Source: Protula sp. h YS-2021 (taxonomy: Eukaryota; Annelida; Polychaeta; Sabellida; Serpulidae). Taken from it: DNA of 64,000 nucleotides. Shown here piece after piece: positions 1-11,254 of this stretch; within the stretch, counting starts at the first letter, position 1; each line of letters opens with the position of its first letter. The stretch spans positions 98,211,804 through 98,275,803 of the forward strand of contig OX457025.1 of assembly GCA_949752745.1 (NCBI GenBank). Reading direction: 5' to 3'. The position numbers were made by a program, and so were the translations under genes. Under the pieces are notes generated by a model. It was not told the DNA's origin. It did no database searches and worked only from the letters and a program-made list of their open reading frames with translations.

Positions 1-1197
1 CAGAGAACTCTGCACGTATTCTCTTAGTTCCATTAGTATGTCTCCTAGTATATTTGTGTTTCGTCTAGGACTTGGTGACGTTCTGCATTTCAATGCCTCG
101 GTCAGCGATAAGCCCATACCGTAAAATGTATCGTGCTGCGAGCACTCGATAAGTTCTTTTTCTTCAGTTGATAAGAGGTACTGTAGTATATCCGGATGCT
201 GTTCGAACTTTCTTTTTGTCACCTCTCGCATTATTTCGATACCGTGCTCGCTATGCCAGCCATGTGGGACATTCAATGCCTTCGATAAGTTCTTCGCCTC
301 GCGTGGGTCCTTTGCCACAAGAATCGCCGCTGCGATGTCATTGCGGCCGAGGCTTTCTGCCTTTGCGATACTGGTACAAGTGTTCTGCGGTAGTGAAGTA
401 ACGAGATCCAAACTTTATAGTCGCAGGATAAAAGTTACTGAGTGGGCTGAAACCACCGTAAAAGAACATTTGATCCCATTTGACCGCTGACGAAACTTCG
501 TCAAGCAACTCCAGTTGGTAAACTTGGTTGAGGTTGTATCCACTACCTTTGAAAATCAGCTTATCTCGTACCAACATCGCATGTCTGTCATATTTCTTTG
601 CGACTTTCAACACAGGGCGCAGAACTTGTTGGGATTCCAGAACCGATTGTGGCAGATCAGGGTTCATATAGATTCTAGTACCTTTCAGATTTTTTGCGCT
701 CTCCAAGAGCTTGTGCTTATCGTTAGAGTGGGCTAGAGTGACAACAAGAGGTCTTGTCTTTCCACTGGCCTTTTTGGGACTTCTTCGATAGATATCCTGC
801 GCGTTGATTTTGTTTTGAATTTTCAGGTTCTCTTTTACTATATTGTCAAATTTTTCCTGTAGATTTTCTCCCACATCTTCGTCCACTTCCTGAAAGACTA
901 AGTTGTTTTTTCTATTGTAGATATATTCCGATTCAAGGGTCGCCCTCAAGGACTGTTGGTCCTTCTTTATTTTGTTTAAGCTGGCAGAGATATCACTATT
1001 TTCATATTGAACTGCTTTTAACTCCTTCTTTAGAGTCTTAATTTCTGTGCTTTGGTCGCTTATCTTTCTCCTTAGTTCAGCTAAATCTTCAAGTTTCTGG
1101 TTGATATCCGTAATTTTTTGGCCGAGGTCCTGAATGGCCGAGTAGAGCACCTTTGATCTTCATTTGTAAATGCCGGTGGGGCTAGTAATGAAGCCAT
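1..1197 (-). pseudogene. Retroelement ORF1-like coiled-coil protein fused to a NADAR domain, frameshifted
   Basis: Reading leftwards from an ATG at 1197, the protein begins with a short leader, then about 90 residues of heptad-rich coiled coil (1150-880), then an ORF1p/transposase-22-like RNA-binding region (about 880-480) with RKNNLVFQEV and the later RRSPKKASGKTRPLVV stretch. The last part is a NADAR domain, known for ADP-ribose-linked chemistry: YGGFSPLSNFYPATIKFGSRYF and TTAEHLYQYRK are at 340-450. The frame then breaks by one base near 357-361 (an extra G in an aaaggc run). The rest of the domain continues in another frame to base 1, including AILVAKDPREAK, EIMREVTKRKFEQHP and GDILMELREYV. 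A second one-base shift lies near 1150, between the ATG leader and the coiled coil. No reverse transcriptase is in the window. The copy is either dead or affected by sequencing errors. The NADAR call is firm; the ORF1 assignment rests on general pattern. Confidence 0.7.
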
Positions 1198-2684
1198 AGT
1201 TCGAGTTGCTTACGCACTTGATGTTAAATCATTCAAAATGGCGGCTGGTACATATCTGTGTTTACTAACGGTGCATTTTGAAAATATCCGAATTTGACGG
1301 ATGTATTAAAATTTCTGAAAGTTCGTCCTTTTGTTAGAAGCACCTATAGGTTAAGCATCCAATTATTTGAAAAGATTCGTATTTTGGTTTCAGTAAAAAA
1401 TATAATATTTTAGATTCCAAAATGGATGACGATTTGTTTGTTTTGTTTCGATAAAAATCCCCTTATATTATGATTTTTTCTTACTTTTACCAACCGATAC
1501 TTGGTGTAATAGTATACATTTATGTGTATAATTTACTATAGTATCCACTTGGAAATAGCAACATTTTAATGAAACAACACTTGCACATTTCAATCTCGCG
1601 CATTTTCCGCCATTTGTGCCCACAACTGACCGAGTCACACCAAACAGATGATATAATTCCACCTTTCCGTTTTTCTAGCCTTTTTTACACAATGAAAGCA
1701 GTAAAAACTTGTACCTTTTGACACAACATCCATACAAGTGGTTAAGAACGTTTGTCATTTTTATTGCGAGAGCAAGACAGGGTGGAGGCTGCAGTTTTCT
1801 AAAGCGGGAAATCTCAAGGCTTAAAACCAAAACATAGCGCATGAATAAAGTCACCTGAATTGCAGTTTCTGATTGGCTGACCCCGTGTGCTTTCCAGTGT
1901 AAATATGGGTAAGAATTACAACACCAGATGTCGCCAGCGGTAAGGGAAAAGTACGGCAAACACACAGGACTAAGTATTCCGTGCGTTGTTGACTTAGTAA
2001 AAAAAATATTTTAATGGACCTTCTCTTCAACCCACAACGTAACTTAAACGTAGCTTTCTACCTAAAAATAACGCACAACGTAACTCTTGTAAGAGCGGAC
2101 GGACGGATGGACAGAAAATCCCGCATTTAATAGTCACCGCGTCGTGCCACGTGGAGGAGAGGGGTTAATAAACAATTGCAATATTTTTCTTCCTGCAAAC
2201 ATAGGTATAATAAGGAATGATTTAATTAACTTTTCTCACTAGATTAACACGCGTTGTGCAAATATAACAAGGAATCGTAGATATTAAAGACCTCCACCCA
2301 CAGATTAACTAAATTGACAAGTGTTTGGTTAATACATTAATGGATACGTCTCCCCGTCACCTGGAACAGACTGAGTATAGACACAAATACTTCGTGCACA
2401 AAGTTAAATATCTCATTCAAAATCATAAAAAACAAACATCGTGGAAGGCAGAGTTCAAACTGGAGCCGGTCATCAGTGAAACAGCACCTAAAAGTGATAA
2501 TAATCATTATCACATGCGATTGAATCTTTGTTCTCTTCTACCTAACATGCGTCATCGTCCAATAAATATAAACTTTGTGGTAATGGGAAAAATAACAAGA
2601 ATCCGCACAAGAAATATATACCCCACCCCCGAGATGGTGGAAGATATAATAACTCGTAGCTCAAAAATAGGTCGTGGCACAAAA
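1198..2684. other. Non-coding stretch, no gene recognised
   Basis: AT-rich sequence. The open frames here are short and match nothing I recognise. A run at 2095-2120 (gcggacggacggatggacag) resembles the degenerate ACGG-type tails common near invertebrate repeats. Confidence 0.4.
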
Positions 2685-3110
2685 GGATGGTGTCCTGTAC
2701 AATTTTAATACGTTTGAAACAGTAATGCATCAGCAAATCATAAATTACAACGGCAGAGGGCGATTCCTAAAACTTGGAATCTATGGTGAAAAATCACTGC
2801 AAAAAATCATAAGTTCAAACACCGATTTGGGCCAAAAAATGGATCTTCGGACAAATGGACGGTGTCCTACACAAATTCAATACGTTAAGAACAAGAAAAC
2901 ATCAGCAAATTAATTGCAGCATAAATGAGTACAGCTGGGTAAGATCCACAAAACTTAGCTTCCCAGATGAAAATATACTCTCAGTTAGCCTAAGTTCGAA
3001 CACCAATTTTGGTCCCAAAAATGGATCATCGCACAAACAAACGGAAGGACAGACGGACATAGGGACGGCCAGACAGACGAACAAACGGAAAGAACCGAAC
3101 CTAAAATCCT
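2685..3110 (+). repeat. Degenerate direct repeat of about 172 bp, two copies, ending in a GACGGACA-type tract
   Basis: The segment at about 2688 (atggtgtcctgtacaatttt, then a cagcaaat motif) recurs at about 2860 (acggtgtcctacacaaattc, then cagcaaat). Both copies continue into gttcaaacaccgat/gttcgaacaccaat and an aaaatggatc motif. The second copy runs into an imperfect purine tract of aaacggaaggacagacgg type at 3036-3090. Open frames here follow the repeat and are unlikely to be genes. Confidence 0.55.
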
Positions 3111-3654
3111 CCGAAACGTTTCGAAGATACTCCATATACAAAGTAAATACAGTTAAAACACATGTACATCAAAAACAAATAAAAACGCCAAAAAATTGTT
3201 CTGTTGACAAAAAAGTCCTCAGTAAGCATTCGGGTTACATAGTCTTTCCGTCAGCAAGGTTTGATCAAGACACAACGAACCTTTTCGGGGATATCGCATG
3301 CACAAAAAGCAAACAGTTAAAAAGATACATAAGTTAAGAATTTTCAAAAAATCGCAAAAAACAGTATTTTTAAAGAAAATAAAAATCAAACCTTAGGAAA
3401 TGTCTACATTATATGGTCTTTCTTCTTGCAAGGTTTGATCCAAGTCCAATGATTGGTTTCGGAGACAAGTCCAAAATGACACTAAAAAGTTTAAAATGTC
3501 GTCAAAAATACTAGGCATAATCTGAAAACAGTACTCAACATTGGACTGTACCCAACATTGGAAACTGTACCAAACATTCATAAAGAGGGGTAACCTTCCT
3601 ATGGATTTATAAGCGTGAACTTTGTTTGCTGGTTCAGCGCTTGTCCAGCTGCAT

Positions 3655-4085
3655 TTTGTCCAAGTCCTGAAAACCCGTTTTAGGCACAGAAAAACAGATA
3701 GCTAGGTGTGCAACCATAATATATATTCTCCTACTGTGGAAGGATTCAACAAATTCTTTTCACTTGTCTAGGAGATTTGGTACAGAAGTCCAAACTCATC
3801 AAGTGCTATACATTTTTGTTCAAGTCCTGCGGACACGTTTTAGGCACAGAAAGAAAAACGAACACCAAGGTGCACAATCTAAATATGTATTCTCTCGTTG
3901 TGCAAGATTTCAGTCGATTCTGTTTGCTGGTGTGGGAGATCTAGCTCGGAATAGCTTAGCCCAAATTCATGAAATATTATGTTTTTTTCAAGTCCTGCGG
4001 ATCCGCTTTTAGGTACAGAAACAAACGGGACATCCCGGTGTACAACTACAACATATATCCCTTTGATACTGTTTGAGGTCTAGCT
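3655..4085 (+). repeat. Three tandem degenerate units of about 165 bp
   Basis: The motif caagtcctg(cgg)a...ttttaggcacagaaa recurs at about 3660, 3819 and 3990. Each copy is followed by an aggtgtgcaac/ggtgcacaat/ggtgtacaac motif and then atatattctc-like sequence. The phrase agctcggaatag is also repeated, at about 3945 and 4083. Units are well diverged, and there is no coding signal. Confidence 0.6.
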
Positions 4086-4396
4086 CGGAATAGACACCCA
4101 GCAAATTTGGAGACATGGACAAAAGCTATTCCTATAGGCCCTCCCTCGGCTCTGCTTGTCTGATAATAACAATGTGAAATATTAATAATATTTACATTGT
4201 ATGAATGTTTCATACACTTTTTCGATCAACAATAATTTTTACTCATTACCATGTACCTTATTCATATGTACTTCTAAACTAGACGTTCTTGTAAAAACCT
4301 TTCCACAAATGTCACCAAGCTCCCATGTTCACTCATATGTTCTTCATAAGCATCTTCATTATTGAAGTCACCTTTGCAAACTTAGCAAAATAATGT

Positions 4397-5093
4397 TCAT
4401 TTTTCTGTTTCGTCCGATGCCGCAATCCGGTCATAGTTGTTATTCGTCACCGTTGCTGTTGCTGCTGCTTTTAATGTTCCCGCCCTCGTTGCTGCTGAGT
4501 ATATTTTCCTGCGCTTCTCATGCCTTAGCTGCTCCGCCATATCAGCCTTTGACCCAAAAATAAAAGAAGCAAATGTTTCGCTCAATTTCAAATGATTATT
4601 TGTATATTTTAGCTATTCTGAAAATCGCTTAGGTTGTTGTTATTTCTAGTGTCCACCAAAGAAACCGAGATGGCGCCAGGTCATTTGTGTCATAAATAAT
4701 CGATGTTTAGACTTAGGCGTGATTATTGAATGTATTATTCTTAACGCTCGCAAATAAAGCTGCTCGTGAGTTTTCCTGCCAACAAGACAAGTGACCATAA
4801 AATCCTATGTTTAGTGTCCGTAAAAGTATCTACCTCTTTCCGGATTCTAGTTGGACTCTCGTCTCTTGGAGTTGAGGCGTCCCTTTCCTTCTGTACTTGA
4901 TGAGTTGTCTTTGTTGTTCCTCGTATTATAAATTGAAAACAAAGGTAAAAGTATATTGAACAATTTGAAACTTGCTTGGCCAGTGTTTGTTAACACAGAA
5001 ATTGATATCCCCCAGCACGCCACTGGTCACCTCAAAAAGACTGAGTATAGGGGCGAACACCCTGTGGAAACACAAAAATAACAACATAAGTAC
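4397..5093 (-). other. Possible downstream exons of the KDM3-like gene
   Basis: Downstream of the last firm JmjC exon there are two short open segments. One is near 4922-4830 (EEQQRQLIKYRRKG-like, basic). The other is 4545-4397 (ADMAEQLRHEKRRKIYS, ending with a stop after DETEK) and follows a plausible acceptor. Both could be C-terminal exons, but neither has a recognisable domain. Confidence 0.25.
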
Positions 5094-7151
5094 CTTCTTC
5101 GCTTCATCCTTCTGGCGATCGACTTCCACCCTTACAAAGCAGTAAAATGAGGTCCTTTGGATGCAAATGTAGTCTTCTCTGTCGTTCGCGTGGCTGATAC
5201 GTTCCAAGTTCTGTATGTAATGCTTTGAATTGAAAAGGCTCAGGAAGTCGCTTGCCATCTTGATGGATGTGTTGATGTTCTTTATCTGTAAAGGAAACAT
5301 ATACAAGCATATAATTCTTTTGAAATGGTTGCAAATGTTGTATAGATTGTTATTATTACATTCATGTGCAAATGCAATTACTATTTTTAAAGTTAAATGC
5401 AATTAAAAGGTTCATTTCCACCTGTAATTAATGTTGGAAATCCCCCAAAAGACTAACAAGTTCAAAATTGCAATATTTGACATATATCTCGCTTTCATTC
5501 CCAAAACATGCGAGTCTTATGCTGTTCAAACAGATGTATAAGACAGCCCGGTACAATGACGACAACGTCAACGCATTGCAGGGTGGTGAGTGGCTCCAGG
5601 TTGTGTCCTTTCAACATCCGTCAAGTCCTCTGCCGTCAAACAGCATTGTTGTTTTTGTATGGGGTAGTGCTGTACATTCTTCTTCTCCTTCAGATATCTG
5701 TAACATAATGTCGTGTAAATATTATGAAATTTATTGTTTGGAAGTAAACAAGACTTTTAAGACATATACATGTCACTGCTTAAGAAAACGAAAATGAGTG
5801 TAATTTTGCATTCCATGTAGACCGCGTATAAGTTTTTAAATCCGAAAATAGTCAACGTTCCGGTGCAGGTAGTCTATGACCTCTTCTTGTACGTCTTCTG
5901 CATGTACTCGTATATTGCCAGTATAACCTAAGTCGGTGTGAACGTTGGTTGGGTCTGTCGCCGTAACTGAGAAGAAATTGGGACTGACATAGATCGTAGG
6001 AAAATAAAAAAAGGAAAATGAATAAAGACAATATTTCACTTTTTCTTTATCTTTTATGCCAAATCTATTATTACAAGCTGAAAAATGTTCTGTGTCCAGA
6101 ATTTGTACCGCAACCCTTAAGATGTATTTAATTCGTAATGTAAGTGCAACCCATTTTTTAACGTTTAAAGGAACAGTCAATAAGGTGTTGAATGTTATCT
6201 GACTGATGGCAGCATTGTCCTTGTCTGGTTTGTACTTGTGGGTGGGCTCATGGCTGTAACCTTCTACATTGCCACGTACAGGAGAGGCATGGGGCTCTGG
6301 CCATCAACACTTACCCTTGCAGGGTTGGAAATTAGTGGTGCTTTGGTCTAAAAGTTCTGGTCCGACAGACAACTACAAGATTTCCCTTGTTCTCTATAAA
6401 TGAAAATAACCGTCGGACCACAGAGAGTTACAGTTAATTTTCATCTATGAATTTCTACTTCATTTAATCCTTTACAGATAACGTAGCCAAAACTTGAAGA
6501 TAGCCTTTTCTTTCAATAAATTTACAATCTATAAACCATTCTCCAAGAAGAATTTTACACACATAGAATGACAAGTTATTCATTGGTCCATTGTGAAGCA
6601 GGTGCCGCTTGAACGGAAGGATGTTGTAGAATTCATACAAGATCTTCCTCGGGCCAGTCTGCAATCTTGAGCCTCGTTTCTTCGTTATTTGTGTGTCTTG
6701 TTCTGTATCCTCTGAAGTAATCCGTCAGCTGCATCCGTTTGATCTCGCCCTTTCTAATGATTTTCAACTTGCCTTCCACATCGCCGAACTGCTCTGCCAC
6801 AGCCTCAGGACTCCAAAAGTATGGGTTGACTTTCTCGCCGCATTTCACGATGAACGGATAACCTGTGAATAATTATAGGCAAGAGCACTTTTTGTAGATA
6901 AAATGGTGTTAACATATGCTAACAGTGTTAAAATAAAATTTATTTCAAAATTTCACTGTACAATCAAGTTCAAATTGCCAACCTTCTCTCAATAGCTCCT
7001 CCAAAAAGGCTGTGTTACTGGCTAGGTCTGTCATCATAACGAGTCGGTTCTTGTTGACGATTCTCAACTGCCTTTCTGTCCGTTCGTTCTTCTGTCTTGA
7101 TGTTCCATTCTTCTGCCAAGGTTTTTGCCTCCTTGATGAATGTCTCCAAAT
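5094..7151 (-). pseudogene. KDM3-type JmjC histone demethylase, exons of the catalytic domain with frame breaks
   Basis: Five minus-strand exon-like blocks follow the order of a KDM3/JMJD1 JmjC domain. Block 7151-6983 ends RLVMMTDLASNTAFLEELL and has a phase-1 donor. Block 6862 to about 6560 starts GYPFIVKCGEKVNPYFWSP, continues with FGD and DYFRGY, then KIADWPEEDL. Block 5966 to about 5840 has VTATDPTNVHTDL, where HTD fits the Fe(II)-binding H-x-D. Block 5697 to about 5505 has the PIQ and VPGCLIHLF region, where a second metal-binding His is expected. Block 5285-5094 has INTSIKMASDFLS and ends at a clean GTACTT donor. Jumonji enzymes of this type oxidatively demethylate H3K9 in the nucleus. 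Problems: the frame shifts near 7070 (only if the exon extends back to 7151), shifts again near 6640, and breaks near 5560. It is therefore either a decaying copy or mis-sequenced. Family assignment is firm; activity is doubtful. Confidence 0.75.
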
Positions 7152-7514
7152 CTACAGCAATGAATTCAGTACAAATTCCATATTGTACAAATTAGAGACT
7201 AGGGCGGTTTTATCGTCCGCCTCAGGGCTGGTATGATGTAAGTCATGATTTAAATCAAGGTAAAAAAAATCACGTTGTTTATTTTGTTATTTTTTTCCGG
7301 TCCTCCTCCCTCCTTATAGATATTAATGATCAAACCTGGCCAAGAATCGAACTCTTTTGTTTTCACTTAAGAATTAGGAATTATTTTCACTAACAATTTA
7401 AAGTTTCAGGTACAGCAACACAGTGTTTTTTCAAAGATTTCGCAGAAACCGCAAGGAGAAAGCCTTCAAACTTTTAGCATTTGCTGTGGACAACAGCTGA
7501 TTATGCCAAGTACC

Positions 7515-9095
7515 CCATCCTAGTTCCCCTGCAGATGTCATCGGTGTTGAATTGGCAGTTGATAAGTTGGTTCTTCCACACGTGACACACATGACATGGG
7601 AGTTTGACTATTGGCATGTCGCACTGGTCACATACGTCTGTCTGTTGTCTGGTTTCAAGTCCAGTAATCATGCTTTCCCCGTCACGGCATGTAGAAAATG
7701 TCCGCAGTAACTGTACATCGATGCTTATGAATTAAAAAGTAAAGTTGCAATTTCAGTCGTTTTAAGGCACTTGGAAGGAGCACAAAATACTTCGTACAGC
7801 ATACTGAGAAAGGACACGCATGAAAGTTATATGTACTGCATGTACGAATATCGTCACATTGCGAGAAACAAAATTATGGAGCAAAACTGATCTAACAGTG
7901 AGGTGATTAAATATCTTATTATGATACAAGATAATATATCTTTTTACAAAATCCTGTATCTTTAATATAGTTGCATGAGAGTCTCTAACCTTTGCATGAA
8001 ATCACAACTGTCTTTGCTTCAGCAACAGCCATAACAAAGTAAATAGTAGGTATCTTTTCCACTGCATTCTGTTGAGTCTGGCTTGTCATTCTGGTAAATC
8101 CACTTTCTTCATACTGTCCTTGGTGTTCGTGGATCCTGTTAATAGTTTTAATTGAACCGTACTTAAAGCGGCATATTGTGGTATGTTTAAATTCTCTCAC
8201 ACGTATTGTCATCCTAGTTTCCATATTTCATTTATCTTTTAATCAGTTGCACACCGTAGAAATGTACGTAGTGTTTTCACGAATATAATCATGAATATAA
8301 ATCTTGTTACTAAATGGATTTTAGCCCCGAAAGTCTATAAATTCTTTCAAAGCATCATGTTTCCAATACAGCAGCTTCTCTTGTAACCCAATTGGAAAGC
8401 CATGCATTAACTTTTTCTACGAGGTGTTTACAGGCGCAAGTGTCCTTCAGAAGTTTTTGTAGACCGAGTATTCATCAGTGCTGCTAGATAACCAATGTGA
8501 TTCCCAAACAGTATTTTTTCCAAGTAGCTACGTAAACACACAAGTTCTTTAATACTGATTCCTTCGCCGATCTTAAGGATGCCGTTTCTATCTGTTTCTA
8601 TCACACCCTGTTTCAGTTGTCGAATAGCACCACCATAAGACTGGGCAAACGCAGAAATTTGATGCATAGGCAAGAATCCCGAACCGTTGAAAAATTACAA
8701 ATGGGCATTTTCAGTCTGGAGAGTTAGAGGGCGAAAACACTAAATAAGCAAGGATGGAGTTCTAAAGCCCCTAATTCCATTTCTTTTTTTTTACTTCGTT
8801 TTTTTCGTCTTGCTTTATCAATTCAACGGGCATACAATCTACAAATTATCGCTACGGCACAATACATGCATTTCTTGCACACATTCATTTGGAAAATGCA
8901 GTGTCTATAGCTGTGACCCTCGCACTGGTACTGAATTAATATTTTCTCTGAGGTAGGGGGTAAGCAAGTGAGGAGAAGATTTTCAAAATAACTGCTGCCA
9001 ACCCCACACTGCACACAGATCCTACAGTTATTAAAAGCCCTTTTGTGTGGGTCTTTTAGGTCCTGATCAACATTAATTGAAAATGCATTTGACAT
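7515..9095 (-). CDS. Possible N-terminal Cys-rich exons of the KDM3-like gene
   Basis: Minus-strand open blocks lie just upstream of the JmjC exons. Block 9095-8823 contains CRICVQCG and then HSYRHC and CKKCMYC, an arrangement that could be a PHD-like zinc finger. Blocks 8673-8428 and 8224-7985 are unrecognised. Block 7735-7515 contains VCDQCDMPIVKLPCHVCHVW and ends at a stop. Spacing and strand fit one gene with a zinc-finger part before the JmjC domain, but splice phases between the blocks could not all be reconciled. This could also be a separate degraded gene. Confidence 0.3.
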
Positions 9096-9589
9096 CTGGT
9101 TTTTCTACTTTTTCAGAACATCTGGGGCCTCCCTTTTCATATTGTTGTTCTTATTCGGCATAATGCTTTAAGCCTTAAAGCGTGATTTTCAATGGAACTC
9201 TGAACTTGTGAAAGAAACATTTTTATTGCTCTTAAATACCATTTATGAAAATGCTTTTCTGAATTACGAAGAGTGTGAACACGCGAACTCGGCCCCAAGC
9301 GAACCCTTTCCCAAGCTAACTCGGCCTAGAATTTCAGGAGAACCAGGCCTCAACACATCGGAGAATCCGGCTCCAAAACGTAGAAGAACCAGTTGTAACT
9401 TGATAAAAATGGGAAACATTTTTCAATTTATCAACTTAGGTAATAAATGATTCCAGTATGATGCTATTTGTTACGAAATGTAATTGCAATCGTTAATTCT
9501 TTTGACTTTAATTACAATCAAGACTATATTTACCTAGTTTAATCAACCCTTGTACGAACTAGTTATCGTAATTTGCATTTGAGGTCGAA

Positions 9590-9795
9590 ATGAATGAGTT
9601 CATTGACTCTGTCATAAGTTTTCTGATCGTCAGTTGCACTTCACTTCGAATTGCATCAAGAAGATAACCGACCAGTGCAATCACTCTTTCATCCCTTCTG
9701 ATCGTTAATTGCACCTCGTTTAACATTGCAGTCAAGACGCTGATCGCCAACTTCAATCACTCTTTCATCGCTTTTGATTATTAATTGCATCGCGA
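9590..9795. repeat. Short degenerate tandem repeat of about 85 bp
   Basis: The phrases tctgatcgt(c/t)a(g/a)ttgcac and caatcactctttcatc each occur more than once between 9620 and 9790, giving about two and a half diverged units. A G-rich tract of repeated ggggagg follows at 9842-9866. Confidence 0.5.
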
Positions 9796-11140
9796 TTTAA
9801 CTAGGGCTACTACAACACATCTCTTCCCAACAAATCGTTACGTGGGGAGGGGAGGGGAGGGGAGGAAACGAGCAACTCAAATCCTTTGTCCTAAATGTGC
9901 AGTCCACCTGGATTTACAATCCCCAATTTTCACCGACCACCTGGTTTTCCTAAAAGCGGGCAGTGCTCACAAACAATTGCCTGGAAGGATGGCACAATCG
10001 ACTGAACATGAAAATCCAAGGGCATACACAGGGCATACATGACTAATATATGTTAATTGAAAGCTATGAATGCCGACCAAATAATAAAATACATAATTAC
10101 TATATACTATATATACTATATTACTATATATAATCAGTGCATCTGATTTGCGACACGCACAAAAATTCTAATATAGGCATCATGCACATTCGCAGAAAAC
10201 AGCTCAATATAGCTCGTTGTTTCTGGGGGCGTCACAGTACGTGATTGTTGGAACATAATCTCGGCTGTAACGTCTATCACCCTTTAACAACATTCATTAT
10301 CAGGTAGATGTGTGCCCGTTCACTCCTCAAACGTCTCTTCTAGGCTTTCTTTTTTGGTTGTTCAATTTTTTTAAAGGTGAAGTAAAAATATATGAGTGCT
10401 GAAATTTCCAGCTTCATATTTAAAAATCACAGCTGTGATGATAGATGCTACAAGGTTGTTGACGCTGCAGTATATCAATCCGTGTATGTTTCAAACATCT
10501 GCTGCTTCAATCTATACAGCCATATTTAAGCTGTACGTCTTCAGTTTCAAAATAATGACAAGATAAAATGCTGCCTGATCAGGCCGTCAAATTCACTAAA
10601 AGCGTCTTAAAAACACCACTAAGCGATATGTAACATCTTCTTTAAGTATCTTCTTTAATAACTATAAAAATCAAGTTGCCAGTCGTATTCTTCTATTTGT
10701 CCCTCAGTGCGTTTATCCCGGTATACAAAGCGCTTCCTATCAATACAGTGTGCAATTACTTTGCCTCATTTTGTTAACCAACTGCTTCATGTGTACAGTT
10801 TCGGGAAAAAATGTGACGGAAAGAAAAAAAACAACAGAACAATTTCAATTTACCAATTCGGTTTTCAAGAAAGCCACTGATAAAATTACGGATTATTTGT
10901 CTACAATTTCCGATAATTTCTAGCGATTACAGCAATTAATATTATAGTATAAAATGCAAACATTACATTCAAGATGAAACAACTGAAGTTTTCTAAAGAT
11001 TTAATGAATTGGAAAATGTCTTGACAGCTCTCCGGAATCAGGTTGTTGAAATTACATTGAAACGATACAAATTCAATGCAAACAATAAAAGTTGAAAAGA
11101 AAGAAATATTTATTGCTTCAAAAATTTCATGTTTTAATAG
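9796..11140. other. No gene recognised; AT-rich flank of the channel gene
   Basis: Contains a TATA-type microsatellite at about 10095-10130 (actatatactatatatacta) and otherwise unremarkable AT-rich sequence. The N-terminal exon and first membrane segment of the downstream channel gene were looked for here and not found. Confidence 0.4.
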
Positions 11141-11254
11141 GCTTATTTCCTGGAATAGCCAATTATGAATGCACAGACGGCACGTGCGTCAATAGGTCGA
11201 GTGTATGTAATGGTGTTAGAGATTGCCCTGACGGTGGTGATGAATCAACATGCG
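11141..11254 (+). CDS. LDL-receptor class A exon 1 of a DEG/ENaC-type gene
   Basis: A 114-nt exon with an acceptor ending taatag and a GTAGGT donor, phase 1 at both ends as is usual for LDLa modules. The product reads YECTDGTCV, then [17 protein letters not shown]. That gives five of the six LDLa cysteines plus the acidic Ca2+-binding cluster (N-G, D, D, G-D-E). The missing first Cys could come from the previous exon, because this exon starts with GC and a T-ending upstream exon would give TGC. The module is extracellular and binds Ca2+ in known families. It is separated from the next LDLa exon by the 1.79-kb tandem array, so linkage to the channel is by phase, strand and order only. Confidence 0.8.

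Noticed and set aside
2325..3337. Three overlapping open frames as a small gene
   Set aside because: They follow a degenerate 172-bp direct repeat and its oligonucleotide tail.
9208..9450. 80-codon frame with a PKRRR basic patch
   Set aside because: No homologue recognised, no partner exon and no splice support; chance frame is as likely.
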